This document shows positions 58,432-64,000 of a stretch of DNA of 64,000 bases, in pieces. The position numbers and the translations under genes are program-made. Origin of the DNA: an uncultured Pseudomonadota bacterium (lineage in GTDB: Bacteria > Myxococcota_A > UBA796 > CAJQPC01); assembly GCA_913060515.1 (NCBI GenBank), contig CAJXRZ010000004.1:1-64000 (forward strand), written 5' to 3'. The notes under the pieces are model-generated. The model searched no databases. It was not told the DNA's origin and was given only the letters and a program-made list of their open reading frames with translations. Position 1 is the first letter of the stretch; the number at the start of each line of letters is the position of its first letter.

Positions 58432-60606
58432 TTGTCCGCATTGTGGAGTCAGCTGGAGTTCGTGCCCGTTCTGCACCTGCATGTGCCCTCGGGCATGGGG
58501 GTTCAGGCCTTGGAGCGTGCGTGGAAGCGGCAGCTCGCCCCGCTGTTGCGCGCAATGTGGGAGCACCAGGACTTCTGCTGCGGTCTGCACATCTCTGGGG
58601 CTGTGTTGCATGGCATGGCCGTTCACAAGGCCGATGGCCTGGTCGCCTTGGAGCAGATGGTCGAGCAGGGCCGCATTGAGATGGTGGCAGGTGGGTGGTC
58701 GCATCCCTTTTTGAGCGGCATTCCCGAGCGGGACGCGCTCTCGCAGCTCGGGCTTCAGTCCCGGCTTCTTGAGATGCGCACCGGCATGCGCCCCAGCGGC
58801 GTGTACCTCTCTGAAGGCGTGTGGGACCCGGATCTGCCCAGGCTTCTGGAGCGGGCCAAGCTGAACTATGCCCTGGTCTCCGGCGAGCTCTTGCTCTCCG
58901 CAGGGCTGCGGCCCTCACAGGTGCCAGGGTTGCACCACACGGAGCGTGGCGGGCGCGTGCTTCAGGTCCTGGCCTCAGATCCAGCCTTGGACCGCTTGCT
59001 GCGTCGCACGCCGGGGCCCGATGCGCTCTCGCACTTGGAGCAGCGTCGGGCGATGGGCATCCGCTCGGTGCTCTGGATCGGGTCCATGAGCGCCATCGAT
59101 CGGCGCCCTGGGGGCTTTAAGCGCTGGCTGAACCAGTTCCTCTCGGGCCTCAATGACAACGGCCACTGGATGAACACCACGCTGCCCTCGGAGATCACCA
59201 AGCGCAAGAAGGAGGGCAAGGGGCTGGTGTACTTGCCCAGTTGGGTGCCAGCGCACATCGCTGAGGCGAGCACCGCGGTCCCCGAGAACGAGCTGCGCAG
59301 CCGCGGAGGTTGGTTCGTACGGGCAGGTCGCTGGGAAGGCCTGATGGTGCGATACTCGGAGTCCAACAGGCTGCACAAGCGCATGCTCCTGGCCAGCTCC
59401 TACCTGCACCGCCTTCGGGCCACCCACAAGCGAGGCACCAACCCCGAGCTGGATCGCCTAATGGACTCTGCGGCCTTGGCGCTCTACCGGGCGCAGGGGT
59501 CCTCGGTGCTCTGGCCGGCCGCTGGCGGAGGCTTCTACAACCAATCCCTGCGCCTGAGCACCTGGCGGGACATGCTCGAGGTAGAGCAGTCCGCTCAGAG
59601 GGCCTTGGGCGAGTTCGGGGGGCTGCGCACCCTCAAGGCGGACGTGCTCTGCTCGGGCCATGATGACCTGCTCATCTACAGTCCCCATGTTCACGCGGCG
59701 CTGGAGCCTTCTCAGGGTGCTGTCCTCGCTGAGTTCACCGTGCCCGGTGTCGGCAACCTGGTGGACGTGCCCACCCGGCGCGAGGAGCCCTGGCATCGCT
59801 CGCTCCTTGACCACGCCAAGCTCCCTGCGTTGGTCACAGACGAGGGTGAGGTGGTCTTTGACGACGACTCCAGCGGCGGCACCCACGTCGAGGTGGAGTT
59901 CGAAGACGAGTCGGTGTCCTACTCCATCGAAGACGACCGAGGCGTTCTTGAGCACCTGGCCTCGGTCTTTGCCGTGGATCGGGAGCGGCGTGCCGCCCTC
60001 TCGGATCGCTTCTTGGGGCCCACAGCTTCGGTGGGCAACTTGGCCTCGGGTCAGTACCCAGAGGTCGGTGACTTTCTGGGCGCCAGCTACTCCGTGCTCT
60101 CGGTGGACCGCAGCGATGGGGACGAGCAGATCACCGTCTCCATGGCGCGAGAGGGGCGCGTCACCGTTGGGCGGGAGCCACGCCTGGTGCAGATCCGAAA
60201 GCGTGTGAGCTTCCACCGCGACAGCCCGGCCTTCGAGGTCGAGTACGAGCTGGTCAACCGGACCTCTAAGCCTGTTGAGAGCACCTTCGCGGTGGACTTG
60301 CCCCTGGCTTTGACAGCGCGTGCGGAGCTGATGATCGACGGAGAGCGCCGCTCTGCCACCGGCCAATACCGACTCGAAGATCTGCAAGAGCTGGTCCTCA
60401 ATGATCCCGTCTTGGGGCTGCGCGTGACCCTGAACTTCGAGCCCGCATGCATCCTGGTTGCCCACCCTGTGGTGTGTGTCGTGCGTTCGGAGGATGGCGG
60501 CTTGAAAGAGGCACATCAAGGCGTGTGCCTGTTGCCGCAGTGGCCGGTCAAGCTCTGGGGAGAGGAGCGTCGCCAGCTGGAGATGAGCCTCAAGATCGAA
60601 CGCTGA
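58432..60606 (+). CDS. GH57-family protein with C-terminal beta-domain, likely degenerate
   Basis: The 724-residue protein has the GH57 barrel (~10-330) and a C-terminal beta-sandwich like that of 4-alpha-glucanotransferases (DUF1925/1926-type). VLHLHVP replaces the usual HxHQP. The nucleophile position is kept as Glu128 in VYLSEGVWDP, but Arg after it is Gly. Where the family has the acid/base Asp in DGEKFG, this protein reads IGSMSAID, so the Asp seems lost (alignment by eye). It may be a non-catalytic partner of the other GH57 enzymes. TTG 58432 is the likely start, preceded by GAGGG. Confidence 0.75.
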   Translation: MSALWSQLEFVPVLHLHVPSGMGVQALERAWKRQLAPLLRAMWEHQDFCCGLHISGAVLHGMAVHKADGLVALEQMVEQGRIEMVAGGWSHPFLSGIPERDALSQLGLQSRLLEMRTGMRPSGVYLSEGVWDPDLPRLLERAKLNYALVSGELLLSAGLRPSQVPGLHHTERGGRVLQVLASDPALDRLLRRTPGPDALSHLEQRRAMGIRSVLWIGSMSAIDRRPGGFKRWLNQFLSGLNDNGHWMNTTLPSEITKRKKEGKGLVYLPSWVPAHIAEASTAVPENELRSRGGWFVRAGRWEGLMVRYSESNRLHKRMLLASSYLHRLRATHKRGTNPELDRLMDSAALALYRAQGSSVLWPAAGGGFYNQSLRLSTWRDMLEVEQSAQRALGEFGGLRTLKADVLCSGHDDLLIYSPHVHAALEPSQGAVLAEFTVPGVGNLVDVPTRREEPWHRSLLDHAKLPALVTDEGEVVFDDDSSGGTHVEVEFEDESVSYSIEDDRGVLEHLASVFAVDRERRAALSDRFLGPTASVGNLASGQYPEVGDFLGASYSVLSVDRSDGDEQITVSMAREGRVTVGREPRLVQIRKRVSFHRDSPAFEVEYELVNRTSKPVESTFAVDLPLALTARAELMIDGERRSATGQYRLEDLQELVLNDPVLGLRVTLNFEPACILVAHPVVCVVRSEDGGLKEAHQGVCLLPQWPVKLWGEERRQLEMSLKIER

Positions 60607-60664
60607 GCCTGAAGGGCTTGGTCCCAACGGCTCGCGGGCTCCGTCCGCAACTCCGGGTGAGCGA

Positions 60665-62350
60665 ATGTCTGTCGGAAGCTTCTGCATGGTTCTTCATGGG
60701 CACCTGCCCTACGTGCTGCGGCACGGAAACTGGCCGCACGGTGAAGAGTGGCTCTTCGAGGCGGCGGCCGAGACCTGGCTGCCTCTGCTCAGCGCCATTG
60801 ATGAAGTCCACAATGCAGGTGGACACACCGGTCTGAGCTTGGGGTTGACCCCGGTCCTGCTCGAGCAGCTCCACAGCCCCCGCTTCCGTTCACGCTTCGG
60901 ACAGTGGTTGCGCGAGCGTCAAGCCCAGGCCCAAGCGGACGAGAAGGAGTTCAAGGGGTGGGGGGATGCCCAGATGCAAGGGCTGGCCCAGGGCTGGGAG
61001 GCGCACTTCGGCCAGCTCATCGAAGACTTTGAACGCATCGACGAGGACATTCCGGGGGCCTTTGCCGCCCACTGGAAGGCCGGGCGCATCGAGATTTTGA
61101 GTTCTTGCGCGACCCACGGCTACCTGCCGCTGCTCAAGGACGACGTGAGCGCCCGGGCACAGATCCGCACTGGCCTGCGCACCTCGGAGCGCATCCTTGG
61201 CCAACGTCCCACAGGCTTTTGGATGCCTGAGTGTGCCTACCGTCCCGCCGGAAGGTGGAGCGCGCCGGTGCTCGATGCGGCCGCTGTGGATCGCCGCGGT
61301 GTTGAGGAGCTCTTGGCAGAAGAGGGCGTTCGCTGGGTCGTGGTCGATGCGCACCTGCTTCGCGGGGCCCGCTCCGAGGGCTTGCGCACGGACAAGGGAT
61401 TCGTGAAGGTGGGCTGGGATCAAGCCAGCTGGGATGTGGAGCGTCCTTGGCGGAGCGTCTTGGCGCCGCACATCATCGGCAGCACCGGCAGCGACAGCGG
61501 GGTGGTTGCCGTGGCCCGTCACCCAGAGGTGAGCGAGCAGGTGTGGAGCGCGAAGGTCGGCTACCCCGGCGATGGGCGCTACCTGGAGTTCCACAAGAAG
61601 CACGGCCAACGCGGCCTGCGCTACTGGCGTGTCACCAGCCCCAAGGCCGACTTGGGGGACAAGGCCCGCTACGAGCCGGAGAGCATCGCCTCGGCGGCCT
61701 TCTCTCAGGCCCAGCACTTCCAGGCGGTGCTCAAGGGCATTCTGCACAGCCACCGAGAGAGTGGCGCGGAGCCAGGCATGGTCTGTGCGCCCTTCGATGC
61801 AGAGCTCTTCGGACACTGGTGGCACGAGGGCCCCCGCTTCCTCAAGGACCTCTGGCTGGGCCTCTCGGCAGACCCGGAGATCCAGCTCCAGACCGTCTCC
61901 GAGCACCTGGAGTGCCAGGAGCCGGAGCTGGTGGCCTGGCTGCCCGAAGGAAGCTGGGGCGAAGGTGGGGACCACCGCGTCTGGCTCAACGAGCCACTTC
62001 GATGGACGTGGGAGGTGGTCCATCGGGCGGAGTCCCGCTTGCGCGAGCTGGTGGGGCTGGTCGCTTGGAGAGACAATCCAGAGATCGCTGCAGCTCTGCA
62101 GGGTGCCGCCCGGGAGGCCCTGCTCATGCAGGCCAGCGACTGGCAGTTCGTCATCCACACCAAGGGCGCCACGGACTACGGTCTCAAGCGCTTCGCCGGT
62201 CATGCCTCGGCCTTCGACCGCCTCTGTGATCTGGCCTGGGACCTGCACCGCGGCGCGGAGATTGACCCTGCACAACACGCGGGTCTGGCTTTGCATCAGG
62301 CAGAGAGTGCCGGCCTGTTCGAGGACCTGGATTTGCTGGACTGGCAGTAG
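60665..62350 (+). CDS. GH57 1,4-alpha-glucan branching enzyme
   Basis: The 561-residue protein has an HGHLPYV opening, catalytic nucleophile Glu189 in GFWMPECAYRP, and acid/base Asp ~378 in CAPFDAELFGHWWHEG, at the positions expected for GH57 branching enzymes (Glu183/Asp354 in Thermococcus). A C-terminal helical domain with GATDYG and WQFVIHTKGA follows, as in DUF1957. It forms alpha-1,6 branches in glycogen. ATG 60665 is 58 bases after the previous stop. The GalT-like gene begins 3 bases after its stop. Confidence 0.88.
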   Translation: MSVGSFCMVLHGHLPYVLRHGNWPHGEEWLFEAAAETWLPLLSAIDEVHNAGGHTGLSLGLTPVLLEQLHSPRFRSRFGQWLRERQAQAQADEKEFKGWGDAQMQGLAQGWEAHFGQLIEDFERIDEDIPGAFAAHWKAGRIEILSSCATHGYLPLLKDDVSARAQIRTGLRTSERILGQRPTGFWMPECAYRPAGRWSAPVLDAAAVDRRGVEELLAEEGVRWVVVDAHLLRGARSEGLRTDKGFVKVGWDQASWDVERPWRSVLAPHIIGSTGSDSGVVAVARHPEVSEQVWSAKVGYPGDGRYLEFHKKHGQRGLRYWRVTSPKADLGDKARYEPESIASAAFSQAQHFQAVLKGILHSHRESGAEPGMVCAPFDAELFGHWWHEGPRFLKDLWLGLSADPEIQLQTVSEHLECQEPELVAWLPEGSWGEGGDHRVWLNEPLRWTWEVVHRAESRLRELVGLVAWRDNPEIAAALQGAAREALLMQASDWQFVIHTKGATDYGLKRFAGHASAFDRLCDLAWDLHRGAEIDPAQHAGLALHQAESAGLFEDLDLLDWQ

Positions 62351-62353
62351 CCC

Positions 62354-63127
62354 ATGTTGGGCATCGAACGCCGGGTCTGTCCTTTGCGGGGGAGCACGGT
62401 CATCCTCGATTCAAGCCGGGCGCAGCCGCCCTTGCCTTGGCCCAAGACCACCATCCAAGCCCCGCGACCGCCGCTACAGTCCATCTATGAGGGGGAGGGA
62501 ATCCGGGTCGTGGCCAACCCACGCCCGCTCTTGCGAATCGAAGCCCCAGAGAGCGCTGCCGGTCTTGGCGCCAACGAGGTCATCTTGCACGCCTCGGCGA
62601 CCCTGGAGTCCGTGCTGCTGGCCGCGAGGACCAGAGCCCTTGATCTGGCCGGCGACCCCCGCCTGCAGAACACCCTCTGGGTCTGGGAGCGAGGACACGG
62701 CCGCTTGGAGGCAGCCCACAGTCAGCTCTTCACAAGTCCGGAGCCTTGGCCGGGCCGCGCCTGGGACTGGGACGCGCTGCCGGGCGAGATCGACCGGGCG
62801 ATCTCGCAGGGTCGGGTCATCGATGGCGTGGTGCTGCCGTGGGCGCCCCAGGTGCCCTTCGAGGCCTGGGTGTTGGGCCAAGACCTGGTGGCGTTGGCCC
62901 ACCTCACCCAAGCGTGGATCGAACGTTTGGACCGGGCGCTTGGGGTGCCGCTCACCCTCTCTTGGCAGCCCTTGGCGAGCGTGGGGTTGCTCTCCATTCA
63001 GCCCCGCACCCGTCCAGCGAGCGGCCTGTGTTTGGCCGGAGGCGTGGCGCACCACGGCGTGCCCTCGGAGGTGGCGGTAGAGCTGCTGCTACAGGCCGAG
63101 CGGCAGCCCGAGCCAGAGCTGCCCTGA
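62354..63127 (+). CDS. GalT-like nucleotidyltransferase-fold protein, degenerate
   Basis: The 257-residue protein contains VANPRPLLRIE, LGANEVILH and RLEAAHSQLF, the pattern of galactose-1-phosphate uridylyltransferases (HIT superfamily). The nucleophile His of HPH-x-Q is kept (AAHSQ), but the first His, a metal ligand in GalT, is Ala, and no clear CxxC zinc pair is seen. It may act on a sugar phosphate or nucleotide in the glucan cluster, or be inactive. ATG 62354 is 3 bases after the branching enzyme. It overlaps the convergent FG-GAP gene by 39 bases. Confidence 0.5.
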   Translation: MLGIERRVCPLRGSTVILDSSRAQPPLPWPKTTIQAPRPPLQSIYEGEGIRVVANPRPLLRIEAPESAAGLGANEVILHASATLESVLLAARTRALDLAGDPRLQNTLWVWERGHGRLEAAHSQLFTSPEPWPGRAWDWDALPGEIDRAISQGRVIDGVVLPWAPQVPFEAWVLGQDLVALAHLTQAWIERLDRALGVPLTLSWQPLASVGLLSIQPRTRPASGLCLAGGVAHHGVPSEVAVELLLQAERQPEPELP

Positions 63128-64000
63128 CTCCGCCGTGTGATCTCCGATGAGCAGGGTGCCTTGCTCCCCAAAGTCCAAGGGGGAGGTGCTGACCAAAGCG
63201 GAGGCGCCGCTAGCGAGCACTTCGCTCCAGATGTCGTCCTGCAAGGCCCAGAGCGCGCCGTTGTGGCTCACCAGGAGCAGGGGGCCCTCGGGGCTCTCAA
63301 GGGCCGCGACTTCTGTGCTGGCCCGGCCTTGGGCCTGCCAGCTCCCTCCAGCGTAGATCCAGGTATCCCCAAGGGGTTCGCTGACCGCGGCATCGTCCAG
63401 GCCGTCTCCGTCCCAGTCGCCCAGGCCGGTGATCTTCCAGCCGAAGCGTCCGCCGACCGTGGAGCTGGGCGCCATCCAAGTGCTCTCACGGCCCTGGCCC
63501 CAGTACAAGCCATCCGCCAGTGGCGCACCGGCTGCCCACTCCACCAGACCGTCGCCGTCGCTGTCACCCACCAAGGCCACGCTCAGGCCGGTGGCGGAGC
63601 CCTCGGGGCCCTGCAACACCGGGTCGGTGAAGACGCCGCTCTCCGTGTCGGCGTCGAAGAGGAAGACCGAGCCGCTGTCTGCGTTGGCCCCGTAGGCGCC
63701 CACCAGCACGTCCAGGGCACCGTCATCGTCCAGGTCCGCTCCGCCGGCCAGGGCCGTGCCGCTCCACATGCGCAGGGCATCCCCGGTCCAGAGGCGGTGT
63801 GCCTGGCCTGTTATCTCCACGCCATCGGCCAGATCTGCTCCCGTGACCAGGGCCACAGCGCCGGCCAGGTAGCCCCCACGCTCATCGCCGGGCACCCCCA
63901 CGAGCAAGTCGTCCAGTCCGTCCTGGTCCACATCGCCAGCAGGTGCCACCGCCCACCCTGCCAGGTCCGCGCTGCCCTCGCCTGTGATGGCGGGGCCCAG
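63089..64000 (-). CDS. FG-GAP repeat protein, 5' end outside the window
   Basis: The frame is open to the window edge (the first internal start is GTG 63949), so the true start is beyond 64000. The visible 304 codons form integrin-like FG-GAP blades with calcium loops: GDVDQDGLDDLLVGVPGDE, DLDDDGALDVLVGAYG, DSDGDGLVEWAAGAPL, DWDGDGLDDAAVSEP. It resembles the propeller of the lipoprotein at 44461 and is probably exported, though no signal is seen here. The last 39 bases overlap the convergent GalT-like gene. Confidence 0.85.
   Translation of the reverse strand: MGPAITGEGSADLAGWAVAPAGDVDQDGLDDLLVGVPGDERGGYLAGAVALVTGADLADGVEITGQAHRLWTGDALRMWSGTALAGGADLDDDGALDVLVGAYGANADSGSVFLFDADTESGVFTDPVLQGPEGSATGLSVALVGDSDGDGLVEWAAGAPLADGLYWGQGRESTWMAPSSTVGGRFGWKITGLGDWDGDGLDDAAVSEPLGDTWIYAGGSWQAQGRASTEVAALESPEGPLLLVSHNGALWALQDDIWSEVLASGASALVSTSPLDFGEQGTLLIGDHTAESGQLWLGLPLGL

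Noticed and set aside
60890-62296. 468-codon minus-strand ORF opposite the branching enzyme
   Set aside because: The plus strand has both GH57 catalytic motifs; the reverse frame is a composition artefact.

Overview
The window is a dense, high-GC stretch with almost no non-coding sequence. No gap reaches 300 bases and many genes overlap by 1-17 bases. The best taxonomic clue is the protein at 10750-11385, which ends in a Cys-Gly-Cys-Ser-Ser motif, a hydrophobic helix and an Arg cluster, the MYXO-CTERM signature of Myxococcota. Several other features agree: a putative-metal-binding/FG-GAP lipoprotein (44461-46287), thrombospondin type-3 repeats (8244-9164), secreted caspase-like proteins, menaquinone synthesis by the futalosine route (mqnD) and many small lipoproteins. 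I read it as chromosome of a myxobacterium or close relative. I saw no rRNA, tRNA, CRISPR array, insertion sequence or phage gene.

Layout. 1-8235: a window-truncated SGNH hydrolase, a double-length dCTP deaminase, a reverse-strand protein with RelA/SpoT-like motifs, and a membrane protein followed 3 bases later by mfd. 8244-18170: envelope and lipoproteins, glpK with a coupled MYXO-CTERM gene, an Xaa-Pro aminopeptidase, a lipid-anchored flavoprotein, and a second SGNH hydrolase divergent from it across a palindrome-rich promoter. 18133-23388 (minus): lipoprotein, ECF-type sigma factor, zinc-finger anti-sigma factor and two tandem exported caspase-family proteins. 23521-27784: a LOG-family protein, then a compact metal (probably zinc) uptake operon made of a TonB-dependent receptor, a His-rich lipoprotein and a Fur/Zur-type repressor, with a Fur-family-like palindrome over the receptor promoter. 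27845-32742: two small [2Fe-2S] ferredoxins, an adenosine-deaminase-family enzyme, a strong two-way terminator, a DEAD-box RNA helicase and a DHH phosphoesterase.

32863-44370: an overlapping lipoprotein/MBL hydrolase/small membrane protein set, a tRNA1(Val)-type methyltransferase, a full-length SLC4 (band 3-like) anion transporter that keeps the cytoplasmic domain, mqnD with a PP2C-cyclic-nucleotide-binding protein, and a rhodanese/lytic transglycosylase/pentaheme cytochrome operon. 44461-54492: an FG-GAP lipoprotein, a Rieske-like protein lacking one His ligand, and a five-gene overlapping operon (parC, parE, polytopic membrane protein, enoyl-CoA-reductase-like SDR, lipoprotein). 54638-64000: a WD40-type protein divergent from an alpha-glucan cluster (three GH57 proteins and a GalT-like protein), then a second FG-GAP protein cut by the window end.

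Three genome-wide habits stand out. Several genes have a TANNNT -10-like hexamer exactly 6-7 bases before the start codon and no Shine-Dalgarno, which suggests leaderless mRNAs. Six lipoproteins have an export leader of only 7-9 residues with no positive charge. Several small redox or sulfur-domain proteins begin with a similar basic amphipathic helix. The most unusual individual genes are the bacterial SLC4 transporter, the RelA/SpoT-like protein, and the sigma/anti-sigma/twin-caspase operon.
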